A stretch of DNA of 51,933 bases from Pirellulaceae bacterium (GTDB lineage Bacteria; Planctomycetota; Planctomycetia; Pirellulales; Pirellulaceae): the NCBI GenBank assembly GCA_030748485.1, contig JASMLW010000118.1, forward strand, positions 1 to 51,933, read 5' to 3'. Under the pieces are notes generated by a model. That model searched no databases. It saw nothing but the letters and a program-made list of their open reading frames with translations, and was not told the DNA's origin. Shown one piece after another: positions 1 through 8,194 of the stretch (the stretch's first letter is position 1; every line of letters starts with the position of its first letter). The position numbers and the translations under genes were made by a program.

Positions 1-546
1 AAGTTGAGTTTTGAGCCCGATCCGGATGGGGCGGGAGTGATCGCGCTGTACAAGGCTCCGCCCGAGGCGCTGCCTCCCGAGCTACTTGAGGTGGTGATGG
101 AGGAGTTGCGGTTGTGTGGCGGGGGCGGCGGTGAGATTGCCGGTTTTCCGTTGATGAAACTGCGCGTTTCGATTGTCGACGCCGAGTACCGGGCGGACGT
201 GTCGGACGAGCAGGCGTTCCGAATGGCCGTGAATGAGGCGTTTCGGCAGGGGTTGCGCGGAGGCGGCATGGTTTTGCTCGAACCGATCATGAAGCTGGAG
301 GTGAGCACTCCGGAGGAGTACATGGGCGACTTCGTCGGCGACTTGCAGCAGCGGCGAGCGGTGATTTCCCGCACGGATGCTCACGACAACGTCGCGCAGA
401 TCGAAGCTCAGGCGCCGTTGAAGGAGTTGTTTGGGTACTCCAGTGCGATGCGCAGCCTGAGCCAGGGTCGAGCCGGTTGTTCGATGGAGCCGTGGGCGTA
501 CGCGCCCGCTCCGGAAGCCGACCTCAAACGCCACTTGGGCGAGTGA
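1..546 (+). CDS. fusA: Elongation factor G, C-terminal part (cut by window start)
   Basis: Only the last ~181 codons are present; the frame is open from base 1, so the gene begins upstream of the window. EF-G is the GTPase that drives ribosomal translocation. The visible part matches domains IV-V: a segment around LEPIMKLEVSTPEEYMG, then GDLQQRR and a C-terminal SMEPWAYAP stretch near the stop. The GTPase domain is not in the window, so intactness cannot be judged. It lies upstream of rpsJ in the same direction, as in str-S10 arrangements, but without tuf between them. Planctomycetes often carry EF-G paralogues; the position favours the housekeeping copy, which is inference. Confidence 0.93.
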   Translation, partial: KLSFEPDPDGAGVIALYKAPPEALPPELLEVVMEELRLCGGGGGEIAGFPLMKLRVSIVDAEYRADVSDEQAFRMAVNEAFRQGLRGGGMVLLEPIMKLEVSTPEEYMGDFVGDLQQRRAVISRTDAHDNVAQIEAQAPLKELFGYSSAMRSLSQGRAGCSMEPWAYAPAPEADLKRHLGE

Positions 547-555
547 GATCATCGG

Positions 556-574
556 TCCGATCGGAAGGATCGGA
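556..574 (+). terminator. Hairpin after fusA, possible weak terminator
   Basis: TCCGATC (556-562) and GATCGGA (568-574) form a perfect 7-bp stem with the 5-base loop GGAAG, starting 9 bases after the fusA stop. No uridine tract follows directly; the nearest T-rich stretch is at about 596-606. It could be a weak terminator or an mRNA-end stabiliser. The S10 promoter lies just downstream, which fits a transcription boundary here. Confidence 0.3.
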
Positions 575-611
575 TCGTGCAAAACGGCGGGCGGCTTTCT
601 TTTCTTTGCGG

Positions 612-640
612 TTGACGGTTCGGAAAACGACACGTAAGAT
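612..640 (+). promoter_or_regulatory. Sigma70-type promoter of the S10 operon
   Basis: TTGACG (612-617) and TAAGAT (635-640) are separated by exactly 17 bases, close to the housekeeping consensus. The predicted start would be near 647, giving a leader of about 70 bases before the rpsJ GTG at 718. That leader holds a hairpin, TCGGGG/CCCCGA (669-684), and a 12-bp perfect palindrome (699-710) that includes the GGAG Shine-Dalgarno sequence. Confidence 0.6.
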
Positions 641-717
641 CGACGATTTCCCGCCCAGTTCTGAAGCCTCGGGGGGGACCCCGACCTTCTTTCGGACCAA
701 CTCCGGAGTTTTCAGCT

Positions 718-1041
718 GTGGCCGCAACCCATGAAGTGATTCGCATCCGAATGGAAGCTTATGATCACGCGATACTTGATCAGAGCGCCCAGGAGATTGT
801 GGACACGGCCAAGCGCACCCACTCCGAGGTGCACGGTCCCATCCCATTGCCAACGCGAATCGAGCGGTACACGGTTTTATCCGGTCCGCATGTCGACAAG
901 AAAGCGCGGCAGCAATTTGAGATCCGCACGCACAAGCGGTTGATTGACATTGTTCAAGCGACGGCGAAGACGATCGAGGCATTGAACAAGCTCAGCTTGC
1001 CGGCGGGCGTGGACATCAAGATCAAGGCGTCGACTCGTTAG
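718..1041 (+). CDS. rpsJ: 30S ribosomal protein S10
   Basis: A 107-residue protein of the S10 family, which packs in the 30S head and also serves as NusE in antitermination. Conserved GPIPLPTR is at residues 40-47 and THKRLID at 71-77. The GTG at 718 is the likely start: GGAG at 705-708 lies 9 bases upstream, although a second in-frame GTG occurs six codons later. It is the first gene of the S10 operon here, with a strong promoter about 80 bases upstream. A 153-base gap to rplC follows and contains no recognisable gene. Confidence 0.96.
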   Translation: MAATHEVIRIRMEAYDHAILDQSAQEIVDTAKRTHSEVHGPIPLPTRIERYTVLSGPHVDKKARQQFEIRTHKRLIDIVQATAKTIEALNKLSLPAGVDIKIKASTR

Positions 1042-1194
1042 CAGGATGTCGACTCGGTAACAAAGATACGCGTCAACAGAATATGGCATAGCGCAACAAG
1101 ATTGCGAGCACAGTGCATGGTACGGATGCTTGACGGGTAAGTTGGAGCGACTTGTCTCCATCCACCCGGGAGCGACAGACCACAAGGCAGACCG

Positions 1195-1881
1195 ATGACA
1201 AAAGGAATACTCGGCCGGAAGGTCGGGATGACTCAATTGTACGACGAAAAAGGGAACGCCGTCCCGGTGACGGTGATCGAGGCGGGCCCTTGCCACGTCA
1301 CGCAGATCCGCACATCGGACCGGGACGGTTACGAAGCGGTTCAACTGGGATTCCTTGACAAGCCTCGTCGGTTAGCCGGACCGAGTGTCCGTGGTCACAT
1401 CGCAAGTCTCAGCAGCAAGCGATCCAAGCGGCGCGCCGCGGGCGGCGCCGAAGCCATTCCCAAACCCGACTGTGAGCCGAAGCGGTTCATCCGCGAATTG
1501 CGCGGGTCGGCGAGCGGTTACGAGTTGGGCCAAGAGGTGACCGTCGGCAATCTTACCGAGGTCGCCTCGGTGGACGTCACGGGAACCAGCAAGGGTCGCG
1601 GCTTCGCCGGTGTGATGAAGCGGCACAATTTCTCCGGCCAGCGGGCGTCGCACGGCGTGAAGAAGGTCCATCGGCACGCGGGCGGCACGGGCATGAGCGC
1701 CGCGCCGAGTCGGCTGTTCAAGGGCAAGAAGATGGCCGGTCAGTACGGCAACGCGACGGTCACGCAGCGGAACGTCAAAGTCTACCAAGTCGACGAAGAG
1801 AACAACTTGTTGATTCTCCGCGGCGCGGTCCCGGGGCCCAATGGCGGCTTCCTTGTGATTCGCGAAACGAACAAGAAGTAA
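1195..1881 (+). CDS. rplC: 50S ribosomal protein L3
   Basis: A 228-residue L3, an early-assembly 50S protein reaching toward the peptidyl transferase centre. The N-terminus (MTKGILGRKVGMTQ) and the central GRGFAGVMKRHNFSG block (residues ~135-148) are diagnostic. Compared with E. coli L3, residues ~60-95 are longer and strongly basic (SSKRSKRRAAGG), a modest lineage-specific insertion. The ATG at 1195 follows a purine-rich stretch (aggcagacc). rplD starts 23 bases after its stop, so the two are probably cotranscribed. Confidence 0.97.
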   Translation: MTKGILGRKVGMTQLYDEKGNAVPVTVIEAGPCHVTQIRTSDRDGYEAVQLGFLDKPRRLAGPSVRGHIASLSSKRSKRRAAGGAEAIPKPDCEPKRFIRELRGSASGYELGQEVTVGNLTEVASVDVTGTSKGRGFAGVMKRHNFSGQRASHGVKKVHRHAGGTGMSAAPSRLFKGKKMAGQYGNATVTQRNVKVYQVDEENNLLILRGAVPGPNGGFLVIRETNKK

Positions 1882-1904
1882 AAGCGAACGCCAGGTTTGA
1901 AGTA

Positions 1905-2534
1905 ATGAAGACGTTACCAATATTCGACAAGACGGGTGCCGAAGTCGGCTCATACGAGATCGATCTCGACGCCATCGCGCCGTCGGTCAACAAGCAGTTG
2001 TTGCACGAGGCGGTCGTGATGTACCAAGCCAACCAGCGACAGGGCTCATTCAAGACGAAGAGCCGCGCGGAGGTGGCCGGTTCGACGCGGAAGATGTACC
2101 GCCAGAAGGGCACGGGCAACGCCCGCGCCGGTCATCGGCGGTCGGGCGTGCGGCGGGGCGGCGGACACATTTTCGCCAAGCGGCCCCGAGATTTCTCCTA
2201 TCGCCTGCCGCGGAAAGCGTTGCAAGCGGCCACGCGAATGGCCGCGGTCAGCAAGTTGCAAGACGATCAAGTCGTCGTCATCGACGATTTGTCGTTCGAC
2301 GCGCCGTGCACCAAGGATATGGCCGGGCTGCTAAAATCCTTGGGGCTCGACGGCGTCAGCACGCTGGTGTCGACCGCCGACCACGACGCCAACGTTTACA
2401 AGAGCGCTCGCAACCTCCAGCGAGTCGATGTGTCGACAGTGGCCGACTGGAACGCCCTGGCGCTGCTCAGCCCGCGGAGAATTCTGGTCACCAAAGCGGC
2501 GCTCGACGCCTTCAAGGAGCAAGCGGCCGGGTGA
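1905..2534 (+). CDS. rplD: 50S ribosomal protein L4
   Basis: A 209-residue L4, a 50S protein lining the exit tunnel and, in E. coli, the autogenous regulator of the S10 operon. The extended loop RQKGTGNARAG (residues 66-76) and the following Arg/Gly-rich segment through ~90 are the conserved tunnel loop. Length is normal. Whether L4 regulates this operon is unknown: the E. coli S10 leader is not recognisable upstream of rpsJ, although a different structured leader is present. Confidence 0.97.
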   Translation: MKTLPIFDKTGAEVGSYEIDLDAIAPSVNKQLLHEAVVMYQANQRQGSFKTKSRAEVAGSTRKMYRQKGTGNARAGHRRSGVRRGGGHIFAKRPRDFSYRLPRKALQAATRMAAVSKLQDDQVVVIDDLSFDAPCTKDMAGLLKSLGLDGVSTLVSTADHDANVYKSARNLQRVDVSTVADWNALALLSPRRILVTKAALDAFKEQAAG

Positions 2535-2553
2535 GGTCGAGTGGGAAAGGTAG

Positions 2554-2880
2554 ATGGTCATGGTTGCAACTAGAAAAACAGGCGCGAAGTCAAAGATGAC
2601 GCTCGCCCCCCATCAGATCATTCTTCGTCCGCTGGTGACGGAGAAGGGGATGCACCGGGCGACGCGCAACAACCAGTACGCTTTTGAAGTCAATCCGTTG
2701 GCGACCAAGAGCGACATCAAAACGGCGGTCGAACAGTTGTTTGACGTCGACGTGGAAAAGGTGAGAACTCAAAACCGCAAAGGCAAGCCGCGCCGCTACC
2801 GCTTCCGATTCGGCCGCACCAAGGCCTGGAAGAAGGCGATTGTGACGTTGAGCGACGAAGACCGGATTGATTTCTTCTAA
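2554..2880 (+). CDS. rplW: 50S ribosomal protein L23
   Basis: A 108-residue L23, located at the tunnel exit where it contacts trigger factor and SRP. The RPLVTEKG signature is at residues 25-32 and the C-terminal KPRRYRFRFGRTKAWKKA block at 78-95. Two in-frame ATGs (2554 and 2560) follow GGGAAAGG; either could be used. The first ~15 residues are a short basic extension relative to E. coli. Confidence 0.96.
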   Translation: MVMVATRKTGAKSKMTLAPHQIILRPLVTEKGMHRATRNNQYAFEVNPLATKSDIKTAVEQLFDVDVEKVRTQNRKGKPRRYRFRFGRTKAWKKAIVTLSDEDRIDFF

Positions 2881-2920
2881 ACGGAGCGTTCACGGACGAA
2901 GCGTCCGGGAGAGATAGCCC

Positions 2921-3781
2921 ATGGGCATTCGATATTACAAACCGACATCGGCGGGCCGCCGCGGGGCGAGCGTCAGCGATTTCGCTGATCTGACCGAAGG
3001 CGCCAAGCCCGAGAAGTCGTTGCTCCGCCCGCTGACCAAGACGGGCGGCCGCAACAATCATGGCAAGATCACCGTCCGCCATCGAGGCGGCGGGCACAAG
3101 CGCCGCTACCGGGTGATTGACTTTCGCCGCACCAAGGACGGCGTGACCGGCCTGGTGGCGTCGATCCAGTACGACCCGAACCGGTCGGCTCGCATCGCCT
3201 TGCTCCACTACACCGACGGCGAGAAACGATACATCCTGGCCCCCGAGGGTCTCACCAAGGGCGACCGTGTGGAGAGCGGGCCGGACGCGCCGCCGAGTGT
3301 CGGCAACTGCCTGCCGCTGACTCACATTCCCTTGGGAACGGCGATTCACAACATTGAGTTGTTGCCCGGCCGGGGCGGCGTGATGTGCCGCAGCGCAGGC
3401 TCGTCGGCGAATCTGATCGCCCGCGAAGCGGACTGGGCGCAGATCTCACTGCCCAGTGGTGAGATTCGCCGAATCCCCTCGCGATGCCGGGCGACGATCG
3501 GCAAGGTCGGCAACGCGGAGCACATGGCGATTCGCCTGGGCAAGGCGGGCCGCAAGCGTTGGTTGGGCCGACGCCCGCACGTCCGCGGCACGGCGATGAA
3601 CCCGGTCGACCACCCGCACGGCGGCGGCGAAGGCCGCACCAAGGGCGGTCGGCACCCGGTGAGCCCGACGGGCGTTCCGGCGAAGGGCGGTCCCACGCGG
3701 AAACGCCGCAAACCGTCGAACGCAGCGATCGTTCGCCGGCGGCGGTCGAAGCGTTACGGACAGCTGCGATTGAAGAAGTAG
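2921..3781 (+). CDS. rplB: 50S ribosomal protein L2
   Basis: A 286-residue L2, needed for subunit association and peptidyl transferase activity. The near-invariant [12 protein letters not shown] motif is at residues 227-238; His231 aligns with the catalytically important His229 of E. coli. The basic C-terminus ([18 protein letters not shown]) is intact. The start ATG at 2921 follows GGGAGAGA. rpsS begins 22 bases downstream. Confidence 0.98.
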   Translation: MGIRYYKPTSAGRRGASVSDFADLTEGAKPEKSLLRPLTKTGGRNNHGKITVRHRGGGHKRRYRVIDFRRTKDGVTGLVASIQYDPNRSARIALLHYTDGEKRYILAPEGLTKGDRVESGPDAPPSVGNCLPLTHIPLGTAIHNIELLPGRGGVMCRSAGSSANLIAREADWAQISLPSGEIRRIPSRCRATIGKVGNAEHMAIRLGKAGRKRWLGRRPHVRGTAMNPVDHPHGGGEGRTKGGRHPVSPTGVPAKGGPTRKRRKPSNAAIVRRRRSKRYGQLRLKK

Positions 3782-3803
3782 TTTTCACGAAGGACGTTGG
3801 ATT

Positions 3804-4073
3804 ATGAGCAGGTCGAGCAAGAAGGGCCCCTACGTTGACCCCAGCGTGTGGAAGAAGGTCCAACGGCAGGCTGAGATGGGCCGCAAAGACCCGATCAAGA
3901 CTTGGGCTCGCGCGTGCACGATCGTTCCCGAATTCGTCGGGTCGACCTTCATGGTCCACAACGGCAAAAACCACATCAAAGTCTTTGTGACCGAGGACAT
4001 GGTGGGACACAAGCTGGGAGAGTTTGCTCCCACGCGAACGTTCCGCGGCCACGGCGGCAGGGGCAAACGGTAA
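3804..4073 (+). CDS. rpsS: 30S ribosomal protein S19
   Basis: An 89-residue S19, which sits with S13 at the top of the 30S head near the A-site tRNA. Both diagnostic blocks are present: [11 protein letters not shown] at the N-terminus and [16 protein letters not shown] at residues 68-83. Length and composition are ordinary, and it sits between rplB and rplV as in most bacteria. Confidence 0.97.
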   Translation: MSRSSKKGPYVDPSVWKKVQRQAEMGRKDPIKTWARACTIVPEFVGSTFMVHNGKNHIKVFVTEDMVGHKLGEFAPTRTFRGHGGRGKR

Positions 4074-4118
4074 GCGGAAGAATAGGACCGGCGTCAGGCC
4101 GAACGAGGATCGCAAACC

Positions 4119-4484
4119 ATGGCATTTCGCGCCTCACACAAACACGCACGCATCAGCGCTCGCAAAGTGCGGCCGCTGGCGAATATGATTCGCGGCAAAT
4201 TCGCCGACGAAGCGCTCGACATCCTCCGCTACCAACCCAACCGGGGCGCGCGGATGTTGGAGAAAGTTCTCCGCAGCGCGCTGGGGAACGCTCAGGATCC
4301 CGACCAGAACGCCGGGCGGGCGGTGAGCATGGAGCAACTGGTGGTGGTCGACGCCCGCGTCGACGGCGGCCCGATGTTCAAACGCATTCGCCCGCGATCC
4401 CGCGGGATGGCGTATGTGATTAAGAAGCGAACGGCGCACATCCACGTCGCACTCGCCACCATCAACGAACTCGACGGAGTTTAA
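4119..4484 (+). CDS. rplV: 50S ribosomal protein L22
   Basis: A 121-residue L22 whose long beta-hairpin lines the exit tunnel. The N-terminal helix block (RISARKVRPLANMIRG) and the hairpin region RPRSRGMAYVIKKRT (residues ~91-105) are recognisable. It ends only 2 bases before the GTG of rpsC, implying translational coupling. Confidence 0.97.
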   Translation: MAFRASHKHARISARKVRPLANMIRGKFADEALDILRYQPNRGARMLEKVLRSALGNAQDPDQNAGRAVSMEQLVVVDARVDGGPMFKRIRPRSRGMAYVIKKRTAHIHVALATINELDGV

Positions 4485-4486
4485 TT

Positions 4487-5194
4487 GTGGGTCAAAAAGT
4501 CAATCCTATCGGTTATCGCACGGGCGTGACGCTGGGCTGGAAGAGCCGGTGGTACGCGTCCAAGCAGGATTTCGCCGCGCTGTTGATCGAGGATCAAAAG
4601 ATTCGGGACTTCATCAAGAAGAACCCGGACAAGGCCGAGTATCGTCGAGCGGGCATCGACCGCATCGAAATCGAGCGGACGCGGGACGAAGTCAAAGTCG
4701 TTCTCCACGTGGCTCGACCCGGCGTGATCATCGGCAAGAAGGGCCAGGAGGTCGAGTTGCTGCAGGAGGATTTGCAGGCGTTGATCGGCCGCGTCGTCAA
4801 TTTGAAGATCGAAGAGATTTCCCGACCGGAAGTGCACGCGCAGCTGGTCGCGGAAGACATATCCCAACAACTGTCTCGCCGTTCCAGCTTCCGCCGCACT
4901 TTGAAGCGGGCGATGGAGCAGACGATGGACGCCGGCGCCAAGGGAATCAAAATTCGCTTGGCCGGTCGGTTGGGCGGCGCCGAAATGGCTCGCTGTGAAA
5001 AGCAGATTTCCGGCTCGATTCCGCTGAGCACGCTGCAGGCGGACATCGACTACGGATTCACGGAAGCCAAAACCGCACAGGGACACATCGGCGTCCAAGT
5101 TTGGATCAACCGAGGTATGCAAGGAGAGACCGATGGCGCTAATGCCGAAGCGGGTCAAACACCGAAAAAGCCAGCGCGGAATTATAAAAGGTAA
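4487..5194 (+). CDS. rpsC: 30S ribosomal protein S3
   Basis: A 235-residue S3, part of the mRNA entry site. The N-terminus MGQKVNPIGYR is diagnostic, and the KH domain carries GKKG at residues 83-86. The C-terminal domain (RLAGRLGGAEMAR, ~158-169) is intact. The start is GTG. Its last ~20 codons overlap the start of rplP by 62 bases; the low-complexity tail (GETDGANAEAGQTPKKPARNYKR in two halves) is therefore encoded by DNA that also encodes the L16 N-terminus. Confidence 0.97.
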   Translation: MGQKVNPIGYRTGVTLGWKSRWYASKQDFAALLIEDQKIRDFIKKNPDKAEYRRAGIDRIEIERTRDEVKVVLHVARPGVIIGKKGQEVELLQEDLQALIGRVVNLKIEEISRPEVHAQLVAEDISQQLSRRSSFRRTLKRAMEQTMDAGAKGIKIRLAGRLGGAEMARCEKQISGSIPLSTLQADIDYGFTEAKTAQGHIGVQVWINRGMQGETDGANAEAGQTPKKPARNYKR

Positions 5195-5549
5195 CGCCAC
5201 TCGCGGTAACAAAGTCGTCTTCGGTGAATACGGTCTACAGGCCCTTCAAGGCGGGTGGATCAAAGCCCAGACGATCGAGGCCGGGCGTGTTGCGGCGCAA
5301 CAATATGTGCGCGGCGAAGGGCGATTGTACGTGCGGATTTTTCCCCACAAATCGATCACCTCGACGCCGTTGGAGACGCGGATGGGCAAGGGCAAGGGAG
5401 AACCGGAGGCCTGGGTGGCGTCCGTTCGACCCGGCACCGTGCTCTACGAACTCGGCGGAGTGACGGAAGATCAAGCCAAAGTGTGCTTCGCTCGCTTGGC
5501 TCATAAAATGCCCATCCCGGTTCGGCTTGTCCGACGGCGACTGATCTGA
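5133..5549 (+). CDS. rplP: 50S ribosomal protein L16
   Basis: A 138-residue L16, which lies near the A-site tRNA elbow. MPKRVKHRKSQRG at the N-terminus and ETRMGKGKG at residues 81-89 identify it. The ATG at 5133 is supported by GGAG at 5123-5126, six bases upstream and inside rpsC. Any start beyond the rpsC stop would delete conserved N-terminal sequence, so the 62-base overlap appears real. Confidence 0.96.
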   Translation: MALMPKRVKHRKSQRGIIKGNATRGNKVVFGEYGLQALQGGWIKAQTIEAGRVAAQQYVRGEGRLYVRIFPHKSITSTPLETRMGKGKGEPEAWVASVRPGTVLYELGGVTEDQAKVCFARLAHKMPIPVRLVRRRLI

Positions 5550-5566
5550 GTTAGGAGAGTGGAGCG

Positions 5567-5779
5567 ATGAAGGCGGCCGAACTGCGGGAAATGAGCGACG
5601 AGCAATTGGGTTTGACGCTCGAGGATACTTGCAAGATTTTGTTCCGCATGCGGATTCAAGCTCAGTCCGAGCCATCCAACGCGGCGGCGGAGATGAAGCG
5701 GCAGCGGCGGTTGATCGCCCGCATCAAATCGGTGCGGCGCGAACGGGAGATCGCCGCCAAAGCGGCGGCGGCCAGCTGA
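5567..5779 (+). CDS. rpmC: 50S ribosomal protein L29
   Basis: A 70-residue L29, a two-helix protein at the tunnel exit beside L23. The N-terminal MKAAELREMSDEQL pattern and the C-terminal RRLIARIKSVRRER helix fit the family. Length is typical. The ATG follows GGAGAG. It sits in the usual rplP-rpmC-rpsQ order. Confidence 0.95.
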   Translation: MKAAELREMSDEQLGLTLEDTCKILFRMRIQAQSEPSNAAAEMKRQRRLIARIKSVRREREIAAKAAAAS

Positions 5780-5833
5780 GCGGTCGGGAAATACGAAAAC
5801 GTTTGAAACTTTTGCTAGTCGGATCGACCAACC

Positions 5834-6151
5834 ATGCCTAAACGAGTCGCCATCGGCGTAGTGACCAGCGACAAGATGGACAAGACGCGGCGCGTCGAAA
5901 TCCCCCGCCTCGTCCGCCACCCGAAGTACAAGAAGTACGTTCGCCGCAGAACGATCTGCTACGCGCACGATCCGGAGAATGAATCGGGGTTGGGTGACAC
6001 GGTCGAGATTATCGAGTCCGTCCCTCGGTCGAAGCAAAAGCGTTGGGACTTGGTCCGCGTGGTTGAGAAGAGCACGGCGGTCGACGTGGCCGCGCTGCGA
6101 GCAGCCCGCAAAGCGGATCAAGGCCAGACTGACCAGGGAGATGAAGGATAA
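5834..6151 (+). CDS. rpsQ: 30S ribosomal protein S17
   Basis: A 105-residue S17, an OB-fold primary 16S rRNA binder. The core GVVTSDKMDKTRRVEI near residues 8-23 and the central ARDP-like segment (YAHDPENESGLGDTV) match the family. It is about 20 residues longer than E. coli S17, the extra being a charged C-terminal tail ending in GDEG. rplN begins 6 bases after the stop. Confidence 0.95.
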   Translation: MPKRVAIGVVTSDKMDKTRRVEIPRLVRHPKYKKYVRRRTICYAHDPENESGLGDTVEIIESVPRSKQKRWDLVRVVEKSTAVDVAALRAARKADQGQTDQGDEG

Positions 6152-6157
6152 GACGCC

Positions 6158-6526
6158 ATGATTCAACAGGAAACACGGTTAGCCGTGGCCGACAATACCG
6201 GCGCGAAGGAGGTCCAGTGCATCAAAGTGCTGGGGGGCTCCAAACGCCGCACCGCCGGGTTGGGCGATATCATCGTCGTCAGCGTGAAGAGCGTCATTCC
6301 GGGTAGTGAAATCAAGAAGAAGACCGTCTGTCGCGCGGTCATCGTTCGCTGCAAACAACCGACGCGCCGCGACGACGGCAGTTACATCCGCTTCGACAGC
6401 AACGCGGTGGTCATTATCGACACCGAGAAGAACCCCCGCGGCACGCGTATTTTTGGCGCCGTGGCTCGCGAGCTCCGTGAACGCAGTTTCATGAAGATCG
6501 TCAGCCTGGCCAGCGAGGTCGTTTAA
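6158..6526 (+). CDS. rplN: 50S ribosomal protein L14
   Basis: A 122-residue L14, an intersubunit-bridge protein. The N-terminus [17 protein letters not shown] and the C-terminal block with [14 protein letters not shown] and [11 protein letters not shown] are diagnostic. Full length, no anomalies. It is followed after 14 bases by rplX. Confidence 0.98.
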   Translation: MIQQETRLAVADNTGAKEVQCIKVLGGSKRRTAGLGDIIVVSVKSVIPGSEIKKKTVCRAVIVRCKQPTRRDDGSYIRFDSNAVVIIDTEKNPRGTRIFGAVARELRERSFMKIVSLASEVV

Positions 6527-6540
6527 CGGAGGCGACCGCT

Positions 6541-6879
6541 ATGAATATCAAAGTGAATGACACCGTCAAAGTGATGGCCGGCGACGACAAGGGCGTCGAA
6601 GGCAAAGTGCTCAGCATCGATCGCGAAGCCGGCAAGGTCATCGTCGAATCGGTGAATCGTGTTTACAAGCACATTCGCCGCAGCCAGCGCAACCCCCAGG
6701 GCGGCCGACTGTCCAAAGAGATGCCCGTGCGGATTTCGAACGTGATGTTGGTTTGCCCCTCCTGCGGGGCGGCGTCGCGATCGGGACGGCGGCAGCTGGA
6801 CGACGGATCGAAAGAGCGTTTTTGCAAAAAGTGCGGAGCCGGTCAGGGCGCCATCTCGCCTCCCCGCAACCGCGGCTAG
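6541..6879 (+). CDS. rplX: 50S ribosomal protein L24, zinc-ribbon form
   Basis: A 112-residue L24, a 50S assembly initiator. The KOW motif covers about residues 5-35. Residues 72-98 hold CPSCG and CKKCG (Cys72, 75, 95, 98), which would bind zinc; E. coli L24 lacks these cysteines, but they occur in other bacterial lineages. The C-terminus has a short GQGAISPPRNRG tail. Confidence 0.96.
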   Translation: MNIKVNDTVKVMAGDDKGVEGKVLSIDREAGKVIVESVNRVYKHIRRSQRNPQGGRLSKEMPVRISNVMLVCPSCGAASRSGRRQLDDGSKERFCKKCGAGQGAISPPRNRG

Positions 6880-6941
6880 ACGAATCGCAGCGAAACAAAC
6901 CGAAACCAAATCAAGCGAACTCAGCGAAATACGAGCCGATC

Positions 6942-7505
6942 ATGGCCCCGCGATTACAAGAAAAATACGAGAACGAAATCTTGCCGGCCCTCGCCGAACG
7001 GTTGGGCAGGAAGAATCGCCTGTCGTTGCCGCGACTCGAAAAGATCTCCGTGAACATGGGAGTCGGGTCGGCCATCAACGACAAGAAGCATCTCGAGTAC
7101 GCGATCGACGCGATGACGTTGGTGACCGGACAAAAGCCGATCGTGACGCGATCTCGCAAGGCGATCGCCGGATTCCGGCTCCGCGAAGAGATGTCGATCG
7201 GCTGCAAAGTCACCCTGCGGCGGCAGCGGATGTACGAGTTCCTCGACCGCTTGATCGCCTTGGTGCTGCCGCGTGTTCGCGACTTCCGCGGACTCAATCC
7301 CAAAGCGTTCGATGGAAATGGCAACTACAGCATGGGTCTCACCGAGCAACTGGTGTTTCCCGAATTGAATCCCGATAAGTACCCGCTGATTCAGGGCATG
7401 AACATCACGCTCTGCACGACGGCGGATAACAACGACGAAGCCCGCGAGTTACTTCGTGAATTCGGTTTCCCGTTCCAGCGAGAATCCGATGTCGAAGCCG
7501 CCTAA
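6942..7505 (+). CDS. rplE: 50S ribosomal protein L5
   Basis: A 187-residue L5, the 5S rRNA-binding protein of the central protuberance. The ATG at 6942 ([17 protein letters not shown]) gives the usual N-terminus; the frame is open further upstream, but that part overlaps rplX and is not L5-like. Conserved blocks include [29 protein letters not shown] and [20 protein letters not shown] in two halves. Gap to rplX is 62 bases. Confidence 0.96.
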   Translation: MAPRLQEKYENEILPALAERLGRKNRLSLPRLEKISVNMGVGSAINDKKHLEYAIDAMTLVTGQKPIVTRSRKAIAGFRLREEMSIGCKVTLRRQRMYEFLDRLIALVLPRVRDFRGLNPKAFDGNGNYSMGLTEQLVFPELNPDKYPLIQGMNITLCTTADNNDEARELLREFGFPFQRESDVEAA

Positions 7506-7534
7506 TTTGTTTCCTCTCTAAAGTAGAGTCCGTT

Positions 7535-7720
7535 GTGGCGAGTAAATCGAAAATAGCTAAAGCGAAGCGTGAGCCGAAGTATTCGTCTCGCAGTGAGCGA
7601 AGATGCCAATTGTGTGGGAGGCCCCGCGCGGTGTACCGCAAATTCGGCATCTGCCGTATCTGTTTTCGCAAGTTAGCCGATCAGGGCGTGATCCCTGGTG
7701 TCCGTAAGGCGAGTTGGTAA
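7535..7720 (+). CDS. rpsN: 30S ribosomal protein S14, zinc-binding short form
   Basis: A 61-residue type Z S14. Four cysteines at 24, 27, 40 and 43 (CQLC and CRIC) form the zinc site. The C-terminus [11 protein letters not shown] is the family signature. The start is GTG at 7535. The zinc-free long S14 is not seen in this window. Confidence 0.96.
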   Translation: MASKSKIAKAKREPKYSSRSERRCQLCGRPRAVYRKFGICRICFRKLADQGVIPGVRKASW

Positions 7721-7736
7721 GAGGACCCGTTCCACC

Positions 7737-8135
7737 ATGATGACCGATCCTATCGCCGACATGTTGACTCGCATCCGCAATGCGGTGCGCATCGAACGTT
7801 CACATGTCGACATGCCCATCTCCAAAGTCAAACGCGGCGTGGCGGACGCCCTGAAGCGCGAAGGCTACATCTGGGATTGGAGTGAGTTTGAGTCCGAGGA
7901 GCCTGTCAAGTCTCTGCGGATTGAACTCAAGTACGGTCCCAATGGCGAACGCGTGATTCAGCATCTGCAGCGCATCAGCAAACCGGGCCGGCGAACTTAT
8001 AGCCGCGCCAAAGATCTCAAACCCATCCTCAATGGACTCGGCATCACCATCGTCAGCACCAGTCGCGGCGTGCTCAGCGATCGCGAAGCGCGGCAGCGCG
8101 GCGTCGGCGGTGAAGTCTTGTGTGAAGTCTGGTAA
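7737..8135 (+). CDS. rpsH: 30S ribosomal protein S8
   Basis: A 132-residue S8, a primary 16S rRNA binder and, in E. coli, the spc-operon repressor. Two tandem ATGs (7737 and 7740) give MMTDPIADMLTRIRNA; the frame is open 13 codons upstream but that part lies in the end of rpsN. The C-terminal STSRGVLSDREAR block is intact. Confidence 0.97.
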   Translation: MMTDPIADMLTRIRNAVRIERSHVDMPISKVKRGVADALKREGYIWDWSEFESEEPVKSLRIELKYGPNGERVIQHLQRISKPGRRTYSRAKDLKPILNGLGITIVSTSRGVLSDREARQRGVGGEVLCEVW

Positions 8136-8194
8136 GCCAACAGCGGCGGCCCCCGGCCCATCGGCGGACCGGAGCCAGCCTCGGAGCAACGACG

